Assembly (NCBI GenBank): GCA_035651995.1
Contig: DASRER010000035.1
Location: 1-64,000, forward strand
DNA from: Terriglobales bacterium
Lineage (GTDB): Bacteria; Acidobacteriota; Terriglobia; Terriglobales; Acidobacteriaceae
Reading direction: 5' to 3'
Length of the DNA stretch: 64,000 nt
Shown here: piece after piece, positions 17,390 to 24,845 of the stretch
Layout: each line of letters opens with the position of its first letter
Position numbering within the stretch: position 1 is the stretch's first letter
Notes under the pieces: model-generated
The model's database searches: none
Told to the model about the DNA's origin: nothing
Seen by the model: only the letters and a program-made list of their open reading frames with translations
Position numbers and translations under genes: made by a program

Positions 17390-17640
17390 CGCCGGCGACC
17401 TCGCCCGCGAGCATCCCGGCACGAATATCTCGGCCCAGCACAACCCGCGTGGCGCGGGCGCCCTCGTCCGCGAGCTGGCCACCACTGCCCTCGAGGCTGT
17501 AGCGACGGGCGCCCTCGCCCGTCGGCACGCCACCTCACCCGGTTGTAGAGCAAACGCGGGAGCTCACGTAGCGACGGGCGCCCTCGCCCGTCGGCACGTC
17601 ACCACCGACCGTGGGGATGTAGGCGACCTCGCCCGCACCC
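17390..17640. repeat. cluster of five REP-like palindromes
   Basis: Five units of the type (g)cgGGCGccctCGCCCg(c): about 17392-17412, 17449-17475, 17499-17529, 17568-17598 and 17618-17640. Units three and four are identical over 31 nt (17499-17529 and 17568-17598), containing cgacgggcg / cgcccgtcg. Related single palindromes occur at 26376, 28538, 45406, 46436 and 48763. No transposase accompanies them. Confidence 0.7.
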
Positions 17641-17663
17641 AGGTCCATGCACTCGACCTCTGC

Positions 17664-17757
17664 CAACCACCCCGCCCGCAAAGCGGGCGACATTCGTTGG
17701 CCCAGGGCCGAAGCCCCGGGGTACACGCCGGGAAACCATCGTGCCCTGGAGGGGCGG
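17664..17757. repeat. second palindromic element abutting tgt
   Basis: A composite inverted structure: gcccgcaaagcgggc hairpin, then ttggcccagggc, with gccctggaggggcgg at the far end. It ends 4 nt before the tgt stop codon and differs in sequence from the five units to its left. Confidence 0.5.
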
Positions 17758-17760
17758 CAC

Positions 17761-18900
17761 TCACCGCGCCACCGAAGCTCCCTGCTCAATCCGCTCCCTT
17801 ACCCCGCGCATCACGCCCAGGTAATACGCCAGGTTGTGCGCCGTGTTCAGCACCCCCGCCAGCGACTCGTTCGTCGCATACAAGTGCCGCAGATACGCCC
17901 GCGAATAGCGCGCGCACACCTTGCACCCGCACCGCGGATCGAGCGGCCCGTCGTCCGCCGCGTAGCGCGCATTCTTGATCGTGATGCGCCCCTCGCTGGT
18001 GAACAGCAGCCCGTGCCGCGCCGCCCGCGTGGGCAGCACGCAGTCCATCATGTCAATCCCCATCTGGGCGTACTGCACAATTTCTTCCGGAGTGCCCACG
18101 CCCATCAGGTAGCGCGGCTTGTCTTCAGGAAGCAGCGGCACGGTCGCCGCCACCACCTCGCGTGTCATCTCGCGCGGCTCGCCCACGCTCAACCCGCCGA
18201 TCGCATAGCCATCGAAACCGATCTCGATCGTGCGCTCGGCTGATTCTTTCCGCAGATCGGGGAAGACGCCGCCTTGCACGATGCCAAACAACGATTGCAG
18301 TCCGGCGGTTTCACTCGGTACTCGGCACTCGGCACTTGGCACTTCTACCCAAGGCGCCTCGTGCTTGTGCGCCTCGAAATACGCCCGGCACCTCCCCGCC
18401 CAGCGCGCGCTCAACTCCATGCTCTCCCGCGCCCGTTCCCGCTCCGCCGGATACTCGGTGCACTCGTCGAACGCCATGATGATGTCGGCGCCCAGCGCGA
18501 TCTGCGCCGCCGTCGCGCTCTCCGGTCCCAGAAAACACGACGCGCCGTCCAGGTGCGAGCGGAACTCCACGCCGTCTTCGCTGATCTTGCGCAAGTCGCT
18601 CAGGCTGAACACCTGGAACCCGCCCGAATCGGTCAGGATGGGCCGCGGCCAGCTCATGAACTGGTGCAGCCCGCCCAGTTGCCGCACCTGCTCCACGCCC
18701 GGCCTCAAATAGAGATGATAGGTATTGCTCAGAAGGATCTCGACGCCCAGCTCCTCGAGCACATCCTGCGGCACGCTCTTCACCGTCGCCAGCGTCCCCA
18801 CCGGCATGAAGACAGGCGTCTCCACCGTGCCGTGCGGCAAGCACAGCCGCCCGCGGCGCGCAGCGCCGGAGCGGGCAAGGATATCGAAGCGGAGGGACAC
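17761..18900 (-). CDS. tgt: queuine tRNA-guanine transglycosylase
   Basis: Exchanges G34 for preQ1 in tRNAs with GUN anticodons. 379 residues. The TIM-barrel signatures are present: LSNTYHLYLRPG, the base-binding TDSGGFQVFSL (Asp near 91), FGIVQGG, GGLSVGE, and GIDMMDCVLPTR carrying the catalytic Asp. Zinc ligands C-x-C-x2-C...H are in CGCKVCARYSRAYLRHL. About 12 residues (EVPSAECRVPSE, near 186-197) immediately before AGLQSLFGIVQGG are encoded by five heptamer repeats at 18311-18345 and have no counterpart in ordinary Tgt. The insertion is in frame, so the enzyme is probably active. Confidence 0.95.
   Translation of the reverse strand: MSLRFDILARSGAARRGRLCLPHGTVETPVFMPVGTLATVKSVPQDVLEELGVEILLSNTYHLYLRPGVEQVRQLGGLHQFMSWPRPILTDSGGFQVFSLSDLRKISEDGVEFRSHLDGASCFLGPESATAAQIALGADIIMAFDECTEYPAERERARESMELSARWAGRCRAYFEAHKHEAPWVEVPSAECRVPSETAGLQSLFGIVQGGVFPDLRKESAERTIEIGFDGYAIGGLSVGEPREMTREVVAATVPLLPEDKPRYLMGVGTPEEIVQYAQMGIDMMDCVLPTRAARHGLLFTSEGRITIKNARYAADDGPLDPRCGCKVCARYSRAYLRHLYATNESLAGVLNTAHNLAYYLGVMRGVRERIEQGASVAR
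18311..18345. repeat. heptamer array inside tgt
   Basis: Five exact-phase 7-nt units: tcactcg, gtactcg, gcactcg, gcacttg, gcacttc. Read on the minus strand in frame they encode the VPSAECRVPS insertion in Tgt. Elsewhere in the window such arrays are intergenic. Confidence 0.8.
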
Positions 18901-18941
18901 AACAGAATTCTAGCGGACGGGAATGCGGTCAGTTCGGCGGC

Positions 18942-19157
18942 TCACAGGTCTTTCGGTTTCAGTCCCGTGTACTTCGCGATTTTCTTCAGGGCAATCGGAC
19001 CGGTCTCCACCGAGTCGTGCCACGCCCACGTGAACTCCCGATATCCTTCGCGCTCACGCTGAACGTGCGATCCGCCTTTGCCAGGTTTGCGACGCCACCC
19101 GATGCGCAGCAAGGCTTGGTAAACACGCCGTGCTTTGCTGCCCGGCAACGAATTCAC
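18942..19157 (-). CDS. hicA: HicA-family mRNA interferase toxin
   Basis: 71 residues with the double-stranded-RNA-binding-like fold of YcfA/HicA. The catalytic His lies in GKGGSHVQ. Family hallmarks PGSKARRVYQALLRIGW and the C-terminal ALKKIAKYTGL are present. The GTG start at 19157 overlaps the stop codon of hicB as GTGA, so production is coupled to the antitoxin. Cleaves mRNA independently of ribosomes in characterised homologues. Confidence 0.87.
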   Translation of the reverse strand: MNSLPGSKARRVYQALLRIGWRRKPGKGGSHVQREREGYREFTWAWHDSVETGPIALKKIAKYTGLKPKDL

Positions 19158-19381
19158 TGGAACTTGATAGCTTTCGGAGGCTTTCTCGACTCCTCGGTGC
19201 GATCTGCAATCACGCGCAATGCCAGCGCGGTAACCGCGACTTCGGCGTCCTCCCTGGTCGCGCCATAGGCCATGACTCCCGGCAGTTCGGGGACCTCGGC
19301 GAGCCATCGGCCGCCGGTTTCGCGTTCAAAAACGATGCTGAACGATTCCGGTCTCTCCGGTGGCTGCGGAACGGTGGCCAT
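19154..19381 (-). CDS. hicB: HicB-family antitoxin
   Basis: 75 residues starting at the ATG at 19381, which follows GGGAGAG 3 nt away; an upstream ATG at 19426 lacks such a site. The partial RNase H fold signature is present (FSIVFERETGGRWLAEVPELPGVMAYGATREDA). It is short and has no C-terminal DNA-binding domain, so autoregulation may need another protein. It precedes hicA, the reverse of E. coli hicAB order. Confidence 0.87.
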   Translation of the reverse strand: MATVPQPPERPESFSIVFERETGGRWLAEVPELPGVMAYGATREDAEVAVTALALRVIADRTEESRKPPKAIKFQ

Positions 19382-19498
19382 TCGCTCTCCCTGCAACTGG
19401 CAGGAACTGAACTTGAAAGCGATCATGGGGATTCAAGCGGCCCGCGCTCGTTCCACCATCCGAGACCGTCCAGCACCCCACATTTACAATGCTCCCCC

Positions 19499-20614
19499 AT
19501 GCGACGACTCTTTCCCGTGCTGCTGTTCGCCATCATCACGACTACCGCGTGCCGCTCCGCCGAAGTCGATCTCAACCGCCTCCACCTCCCGCCCGGCTTC
19601 CACATCTCCATCTTTGCCGAGACCGGCGCGCATCCGCGCCTCATGGCCTTCAGCCCCGGCGGCGTGCTGCTGGCCACCTCGCAGAGCGACGGCCTGGTGC
19701 TGGCGTTCCCCGATCCCCTGCACACCGGCAAAGCGCAGCGCGTCGTGAAGGTCCTCGAAGACCTCGACGTGCCCCACGGCATCGCCTTCCACAACGGCAA
19801 GCTCTACATCGCGGAAACCAACCGCGTCGTCCGCTACGACTGGGACGAAGCCAGCCTGAAGGCCACCAACCCGCAGCCCATCCTGGAGACCCCGCGCAGC
19901 GGCATGCACTCCACCCGCACCATCGTCTTCGCCAACGGCAAGCTCTACGTCTCCATCGGCTCGTCGGAAAACGTCACGCCCGAAAAAGACCCGCGCCGCG
20001 CCAGCGTCATGGAGTTCAACGAAGACGGCGCCGGCGGACACGTCTTCGCCCGCGGCCTGCGCAACGCCGTCGGCCTCGCCTACAACGAGAAGACCGGCAC
20101 CGTCTGGGCCGGCGACAACGGACGCGACTGGCTCGGCGACAACCTCCCTCCGGAAGAAATCAACGACCTGGGCAAGACCGGCGGCGACTTCGGCTGGCCC
20201 TACTGCTACGGCGACCGCGTCATCGATCCGGCCAACGCCGCCGAAGGCGCCAGGCGCTGCCCCTCCACCATTCCGCCGAAGGTGAAGTACCAGGCGCACT
20301 CGGCGCCGCTCGGCATCGCGTTCTACTACGGCTCGCAATTCCCCGCCGAATACCGCAACAGCCTCTTCGTCGCCTTCCACGGCTCGTGGAACCGCAGCGT
20401 CCCCACCGGATACAAAGTCGTCCGCATCCCGCTCCCCGATGGCTCCACGCCCGGCACGCCGCAGGACTTCATCACCGGCTGGCTCAAGCCCGGCGAAACC
20501 AAAAAGGGCGAATGGATGGGCCGGCCCGTGGGCATCGCCTTCGACAGCCAGGGCTCCATGTACGTCACCGACGACGCCAGCGGCCCCATCTACAAGATCA
20601 CTTACGGTAAATAG
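19499..20614 (+). CDS. GSDH-type beta-propeller dehydrogenase lipoprotein (L-sorbosone/PQQ sugar dehydrogenase family)
   Basis: 371 residues. The start at 19499 gives a lipoprotein signal MRRLFPVLLFAIITTTAC with Cys at 18. The remainder is a six-bladed propeller of the glucose/sorbosone dehydrogenase family: PHGIAFHNGKLYIAETNRVV, RGLRNAVGLAYNEKTGTVW, DLGKTGGDFGWPYCYGDRV and FVAFHGSWNRSVPTGYKVV. PQQ dependence is known for part of this family and is not proven here. It would act on the periplasmic side of a membrane. It is divergent from hicBA. Confidence 0.88.
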   Translation: MRRLFPVLLFAIITTTACRSAEVDLNRLHLPPGFHISIFAETGAHPRLMAFSPGGVLLATSQSDGLVLAFPDPLHTGKAQRVVKVLEDLDVPHGIAFHNGKLYIAETNRVVRYDWDEASLKATNPQPILETPRSGMHSTRTIVFANGKLYVSIGSSENVTPEKDPRRASVMEFNEDGAGGHVFARGLRNAVGLAYNEKTGTVWAGDNGRDWLGDNLPPEEINDLGKTGGDFGWPYCYGDRVIDPANAAEGARRCPSTIPPKVKYQAHSAPLGIAFYYGSQFPAEYRNSLFVAFHGSWNRSVPTGYKVVRIPLPDGSTPGTPQDFITGWLKPGETKKGEWMGRPVGIAFDSQGSMYVTDDASGPIYKITYGK

Positions 20615-20627
20615 GACGGTCATTGCG

Positions 20628-20651
20628 TTGTAGTTACATTTGTAGCTACAA
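20628..20651. promoter_or_regulatory. tandem 12-bp operators of a BrnTA-type module
   Basis: Two adjacent 12-mers, ttgtagttacat (20628-20639) and ttgtagctacaa (20640-20651). The second is a perfect palindrome. They lie 4 nt before the GTG start of the brnT-like frame. Similar TTGTA-nn-TACAA palindromes lie before brnT genes and are bound by BrnA. The second operator contains TACAAT, which could serve as a -10 box. Confidence 0.6.
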
Positions 20652-20655
20652 TACG

Positions 20656-20880
20656 GTGCGATTTGAATGGGACGAGCGCAAGCGCGCTCTCAATCTCAAG
20701 AAGCACGGAATTGACTTCGCGGATAACGCGATCCGAATCGCGCCACGCAAGAAACAAGTCACCCTTCGAGTCGACGCAGACGTTCTGGAGTTCTTCCGCA
20801 AGCGCGGCAAGGGTTATCAGACCGCAATCAACCTGTTGCTTCGGCGCTATATGGATGCTCAAAAGAAACGTGCCAGCTAG
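20656..20880 (+). pseudogene. brnT-brnA deletion fusion (toxin head joined to antitoxin tail)
   Basis: 74 residues starting at GTG 20656. Residues 1-20 (RFEWDERKRALNLKKHGIDF) match the N terminus of BrnT toxins. From about residue 28 (PRKKQVTLRVDADVLEFFRK ... GYQTAINLLLRRYMDAQKK) the sequence is the C-terminal DNA-binding part of BrnA antitoxins. The rest of BrnT and the start of BrnA are missing, as if one deletion removed about 120 codons yet kept frame. The toxin active site is lost while the DNA-binding region and upstream operators remain, so the product could still be a repressor. No intact partner is nearby. Confidence 0.7.
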
Positions 20881-20906
20881 CCCTGTCTCTGTGTCTCTGC
20901 GGTGAA
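20881..20906. repeat. ctctgtgtctctgcggtgaa-type intergenic motif
   Basis: The sequence ctctgtgtctctgcggtgaa follows the brn-like stop codon. Related degenerate copies are at 37582-37606, 46012-46043 (reverse orientation) and 48836-48868. Spacing of the ctctgtg/tctctgc units is 7 nt. Function unknown. Confidence 0.4.
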
Positions 20907-20911
20907 CACCT

Positions 20912-22027
20912 TTACCCCGTCACCCTTCGGTGCTGCTCCAAAATAAAGTTGTCGGTCATCCCCGCGATGTAGTCGCACACCACGCGCGCCAGAGGTTCCT
21001 GTCGCGCTTTCTCCTGGTAGCTGCGCGGCAGGTCTTCGGGTTTCTGCATCCAGTGCGCGAACAGCTCTGAGATCACCCGATCGGCGTGCTCCTTCTCCGG
21101 CTTGAGATCAGGACTGTAATAGAGCGCCTCGTACAGAAACGCCTTCGCCTGCGCGCGCTGCCGCTCCACCGCATCGCTGAACGCCGCCAGTCGCTGCGGA
21201 TTCGCGCGCACGTCTTCCACGCTCTTCACGCCGGCCGACGCGATGCGCGCCCGCGTGTTCTCGATCAGGTCGGTCACCAAGCGGTCGAGCATGCGCTTCA
21301 GCGCATCGTTGAAGCGCAGCTTCTCCGGAGCTGAAGGATGTTTCCGTCCCGCCTCGTCGTAGAAGCCCGCGAAAAGCTCCACCCGCTCCCGCACCTGCTC
21401 CAGCTTGAGAATGCGCGCTTCCATCCCGTCGTCGATATCGGCCGTGTTGTAGGCGATCTCGTCGGCCAGGTCGATCAGCTGCGCCTCCAGCGGTGGCCGC
21501 TCGTCCAGCAGGTACTCCGCCAGCTCGGGAAACTCGCCCGCGCTCCAGTCGCGCGAGTGCTTGATGATGCCTTCGCGCAGCTCGAACGTCAGGTTCAGTC
21601 CGGAAAACTCGGCGTAGCGCTGCTCGAAGCTCTCCACCGTGCGCAGGGCGTGCAGGTTGTGGTCGAAGCTCAGACCGTGCGCGCGCATTTCGGCGTCCAG
21701 CGCCTTCTCACCCGCGTGTCCGAACGGCGGATGCCCAATGTCGTGCGCCAGCGCCAGCGCTTCCACCAGGTCTTCGTTCAGCCCGAGCTGGGCCGCCACG
21801 GTGCGCGCGATCTGCGCCACCTCGATGGTGTGCGTGAGCCGGTTGCGGAAGTGGTCGGAGTAGCGCCGCGTGAAGACCTGCGTCTTGTTCTCCAGCCGGC
21901 GAAACGCGCGCGCATGGATCACCCGGTCGCGGTCGCGCTGGAAGGCGTCGCGATACGGATGCGGCGGCTCAGCGTGCCGTCGTCCGCGCGAGTCCTCGGC
22001 GCGTACCGCGTAAGGCGCCAGCATCAC
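20912..22027 (-). CDS. dgt: dGTP triphosphohydrolase-like HD protein
   Basis: 371 residues, the size of the short, type 2 dGTPase-like family. The HD-domain metal ligands are in RLTHTIEVAQ, AHDIGHPPFGHAGE and a later DLADEIAYNTADIDD. FDHNLHALRTVE and RAFRRLENKTQVF are family signatures. Hydrolyses dNTPs to nucleosides and tripolyphosphate in characterised members; true substrate preference cannot be inferred. Starts at two consecutive ATGs. Confidence 0.93.
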   Translation of the reverse strand: MMLAPYAVRAEDSRGRRHAEPPHPYRDAFQRDRDRVIHARAFRRLENKTQVFTRRYSDHFRNRLTHTIEVAQIARTVAAQLGLNEDLVEALALAHDIGHPPFGHAGEKALDAEMRAHGLSFDHNLHALRTVESFEQRYAEFSGLNLTFELREGIIKHSRDWSAGEFPELAEYLLDERPPLEAQLIDLADEIAYNTADIDDGMEARILKLEQVRERVELFAGFYDEAGRKHPSAPEKLRFNDALKRMLDRLVTDLIENTRARIASAGVKSVEDVRANPQRLAAFSDAVERQRAQAKAFLYEALYYSPDLKPEKEHADRVISELFAHWMQKPEDLPRSYQEKARQEPLARVVCDYIAGMTDNFILEQHRRVTG

Positions 22028-22084
22028 GTGAATTTATCACGCGCGGCCCCTCCAACCCCGGCGACGCCGCGGCGCCGAGAAACG

Positions 22085-22118
22085 GAAAGAAAAAGAGACG
22101 CAGTCACGCTGCGTCTCT
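22085..22118 (-). terminator. terminator of large TPR gene
   Basis: On the minus strand a 10-bp stem (agagacgcag / ctgcgtctct, 5-nt loop) is followed by tttttctttcc. It lies 35 nt after the TPR stop codon at 22153. Confidence 0.85.
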
Positions 22119-22123
22119 CCCGG

Positions 22124-22151
22124 GAACTGAGGACTGTGAACTGAGGACGGC
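22124..22151. repeat. heptamer array after TPR gene
   Basis: Four 7-nt units gaactga, ggactgt, gaactga, ggacggc, abutting the stop codon at 22153-22155 of the minus-strand TPR gene and lying before its terminator. Confidence 0.65.
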
Positions 22152-22152
22152 T

Positions 22153-24267
22153 CTACTTCACGCTGCTCTGCTGCTGCGCCAGCTTCGTTTTCGCCGACTC
22201 GAGCTTCTTCTGCACTTTGGCGACGTCGTTGTTGTCCACTTCCGCCGCCACCGACCTGTTCCACTCCTCCAGCGCGCGTTCCCAGTGCGCTGCCGCCAGC
22301 TTCAGGCGTCCTGTCTTGTTGAACAGGTCGCCGAGATGGTCCTGGATGGTTGCGTCGTTGTTGATCTTCTCGCTCGCCTTGCGCAGGTTGTCTTCCGCCA
22401 GCTCGTAGTTGCCCATCTTGTAGTAGACCCAGCCCAGCGAATCCAGGTACGCGCCGTTCTGTGGATCGAGTTCCACCGCCTTCTTGATGTATCCCAGCGC
22501 CTCGTCCAGCCGCACGCCGCGGTCGGCCAACATGTACCCGAGATAGTTCAGCGCCATCGCGCTGTTCGGGTCCGACGCGATCACCCGCTTGAAGGCCTCT
22601 TCCGCGGACTCGTACTTCTTCTGCCGCTCGTAGATCGAGCCCTGGATGAAGGCGGCATAGTCCTTCTCTTCCTGCTTCTTCGAGAGATCGAGCGCCTTGG
22701 CGATCGCCTCTTCCGCCTCCGGCCAGTGCCGCAGCCGGCTCTGGATTTGCGCCAGCGCGATATACACCTCGCGGTCCTCGGGCGCGCCCTTCAGCATCGC
22801 CTTCACCTGCGCAACCGCCTCTTCGCTCTTGCCGGAGTCGGCCATCTGGCCGGCGAGCACCAGCTTCATGGCGCGGTTCTGCGGCAGCCGCCCAACCGCT
22901 TCCTGCGCCGTGTTCGTGGCGTCCTGCCACTGCTTGGCGTCGCGATAAGTTTCGATCAGCTGGTCATACCCGCGCGCCACGTTCTCATCGCCCAGGTCGA
23001 GCATCTTGCGGAAGGCCTCGACGGCCAGCTGCGTTTTGCCCGCCTCGCGATACACCGTGCCCAGCCGCTCCAGAAACACCGCGCGATTGTTGCGCTCGGC
23101 GTTGCTCGGCGTGCTCCCCGCCGGCTTGCGGTTCGCGAGCTGGTTCAGGATCACCGCCGCTTCGTCGTACCGCCCCTGCGCCTCGTAGATCAGCGCCCGG
23201 TTGTACGGAATCTCGATCGAGTCCTGCACCAGCGCTTCGGCTTTCTTCAGCACGTCGAGTCCCGCGTCGAACTTGCCGTTGCGCCGGTAGATGTCGGCCA
23301 TGCGCACCAGCGTGGTCGTGTCCTGCGGATCGGAGTCGGCAATCACCTTGAACTGCTCCAGCGCCGCCTCTGCCTGGCCGTCGTTCAGCAGGTTTTGCGC
23401 CAGCCCCCGCACCGCGTCCAGGTTGTCCTTGTCCTGGTCGGTGGCCTTGCGGTAGGCGTCAACCGCCTTCTTGTATTCCTTCTGCTGCTCGTAGGTGTAG
23501 CCCAGCGCCATGTACAGCTTGGCGGTGCGCGCCGCGTCGGGCACGCTGCTCAGCACCTGCGCCGCCTTCGCCGTGTTGCCCTCTTCGTTGTACAGGTAGG
23601 CCAGCGTTGTCACCGCGTCTTCCGAATCCGGATCGATGCTGATCGCCGTCTTGAATTCCTGCTCCGCCTTCAGCAGTTCGTTGTTCATGCGGTACAGGCG
23701 GCCCAGCAGCACGTGATCTTCAACGCTGGTGGGATCGATGCGCACGATCTGCTCGTACTGCTGGATGGCCAGCCTGAGCATCTCGTTCGAGCCCTGTCCG
23801 CCCTGCACGTCGCCCAGCGACCGCAGATAGATGCGCCCCAGCAGCTTGCGCGCGTCCAGGTTGTTCGGGTTTTTCTTGATGATCTCCTGCGCCTCGAGCA
23901 CCGCGTCGCGGATGCGCCCCGTCTTGGCGTACAGCTCGGCCAGCCCGGCGCTCAGATACGACGAGTCCGGATCGTTCTCCAGCGCCAGCTTGTATTCCTC
24001 GATGGCCCGGTTGCCGTACTCGGTGCGGCCGTACATCACCACCAGCTCTTCGAAGATGTGCGCCATCGCGTAGTGGTAGTAGGCCGAGGCGCGGTCCGGC
24101 GCCTTCGGCGCGGCCGCCTTCGGGGCCGGCGGCGCGTCCTGCGGAGCTGCCTGTTCCGTTGCCGGCGCGGGACTTGCGGGAGCGCTGGCCGGTTCGGTCT
24201 TCTTCTGTTGCGCCAACGCGCCCGCGCACGTGAGACTCAGGATAAGTACGGTTGCCGTTTTCTTCAT
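22153..24267 (-). CDS. large exported tetratricopeptide-repeat protein
   Basis: 704 residues from the ATG at 24267 (AGG 6 nt upstream). Signal peptide MKKTATVLILSLTCAGALAQ, a Pro/Ala/Lys linker, then about fourteen TPRs to the C terminus, for example NLDARKLLGRIYLRSLGDVQ, AMALNYLGYMLADRGVRLDE and GAYLDSLGWVYYKMGNYELA. The last three resemble the repeats typical of bacterial outer-membrane-associated TPR scaffolds. Ends with a Gln/Ser/Val tail. Partners cannot be inferred; the adjacent gene dgt is unrelated. Confidence 0.88.
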   Translation of the reverse strand: MKKTATVLILSLTCAGALAQQKKTEPASAPASPAPATEQAAPQDAPPAPKAAAPKAPDRASAYYHYAMAHIFEELVVMYGRTEYGNRAIEEYKLALENDPDSSYLSAGLAELYAKTGRIRDAVLEAQEIIKKNPNNLDARKLLGRIYLRSLGDVQGGQGSNEMLRLAIQQYEQIVRIDPTSVEDHVLLGRLYRMNNELLKAEQEFKTAISIDPDSEDAVTTLAYLYNEEGNTAKAAQVLSSVPDAARTAKLYMALGYTYEQQKEYKKAVDAYRKATDQDKDNLDAVRGLAQNLLNDGQAEAALEQFKVIADSDPQDTTTLVRMADIYRRNGKFDAGLDVLKKAEALVQDSIEIPYNRALIYEAQGRYDEAAVILNQLANRKPAGSTPSNAERNNRAVFLERLGTVYREAGKTQLAVEAFRKMLDLGDENVARGYDQLIETYRDAKQWQDATNTAQEAVGRLPQNRAMKLVLAGQMADSGKSEEAVAQVKAMLKGAPEDREVYIALAQIQSRLRHWPEAEEAIAKALDLSKKQEEKDYAAFIQGSIYERQKKYESAEEAFKRVIASDPNSAMALNYLGYMLADRGVRLDEALGYIKKAVELDPQNGAYLDSLGWVYYKMGNYELAEDNLRKASEKINNDATIQDHLGDLFNKTGRLKLAAAHWERALEEWNRSVAAEVDNNDVAKVQKKLESAKTKLAQQQSSVK

Positions 24268-24463
24268 TGAGACCTGCAGGGAACCTGATTGCACGTTTTT
24301 TGGATGCCGCCACCCCGCCCCGGTATGCTGGCTATTTTACGCCGTTTCGCCCCCAACCGCGCTCAGGAAGAACGCCGGAGCGGCGCGAAATTGCGACGCA
24401 TGGAACGTCGGTGCCATCGCGTCATGGGGTTCAATGTTTCACGATGTCCATTGAATTGCGCCG

Positions 24464-24540
24464 CATTGAACATCCCATCACCGGCTCATTGGTCCGCCTG
24501 CGGCCCAATCTTCACTGACCCGATGACCTGATATTCAATG
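24464..24540. repeat. inverted CATTGAACATC...CATCGGGTCA array
   Basis: The left arm 24464-24492 and right arm 24512-24540 match as reverse complements at 21 of 29 positions by hand count (catTGAA.ATC...TCA.CGG.TCA). The right arm overlaps the stop codon of the DUF2277 gene (24535-24537). Same family as 16488-16604 and 28587-28637. Confidence 0.7.
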
Positions 24541-24810
24541 TTGGCTTCCAAATCGCAGCGCTGCCCTCGCCTTCGCCTTGGCGGCTTCTTCTTCTCGATT
24601 GCGCGGTGGAGCGCTGGTCTCCAGTGAGCGCAGCAGGCGCAAGGAAATCTCGGCCACGTCCTCAATCGCCCCGTTGAACGCCGCCTCGTTCGCCTTCGAC
24701 GGCTTGTTGAACCCGGTGATCTTGCGCACGAACTGCAGCGACGCCGCCCGCACCTCGTCTTCGGTCACCGGCGGCTCAAAGTTGAACAGCGTTTTGATGT
24801 TCCGGCACAT
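24535..24810 (-). CDS. DUF2277 family protein
   Basis: 91 residues from the ATG at 24810. The family signature MCRNIKTLFNFEPPVT followed by EVRAASLQFVRKITGFNKPS is clear. Small cytosolic helical protein with no known function. It ends inside the inverted array described at 24464-24540. Confidence 0.85.
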   Translation of the reverse strand: MCRNIKTLFNFEPPVTEDEVRAASLQFVRKITGFNKPSKANEAAFNGAIEDVAEISLRLLRSLETSAPPRNREEEAAKAKARAALRFGSQH

Positions 24811-24845
24811 GTGGATTGGATATCCTAAACCGCCGCCGCCGCGCT

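Noticed and set aside
17499-17598. Two identical 31-nt direct repeats as a possible CRISPR remnant.
   Set aside because: Each repeat is itself a near-perfect hairpin of the dispersed REP-like family. There are only two, no regular spacers and no cas gene.
19484-20623. A 379-codon minus-strand frame opposite the GSDH-type gene.
   Set aside because: Repetitive Gly/Val/Asp-rich antisense translation. The plus strand encodes a conserved propeller with a lipoprotein signal.
22285-24270. A 661-codon open frame on the plus strand opposite the TPR gene.
   Set aside because: It is an antisense shadow of a high-GC repeat gene. The composition is Val/Arg/Leu/Gln-rich without any domain, and the minus strand has a clear TPR protein with signal peptide.
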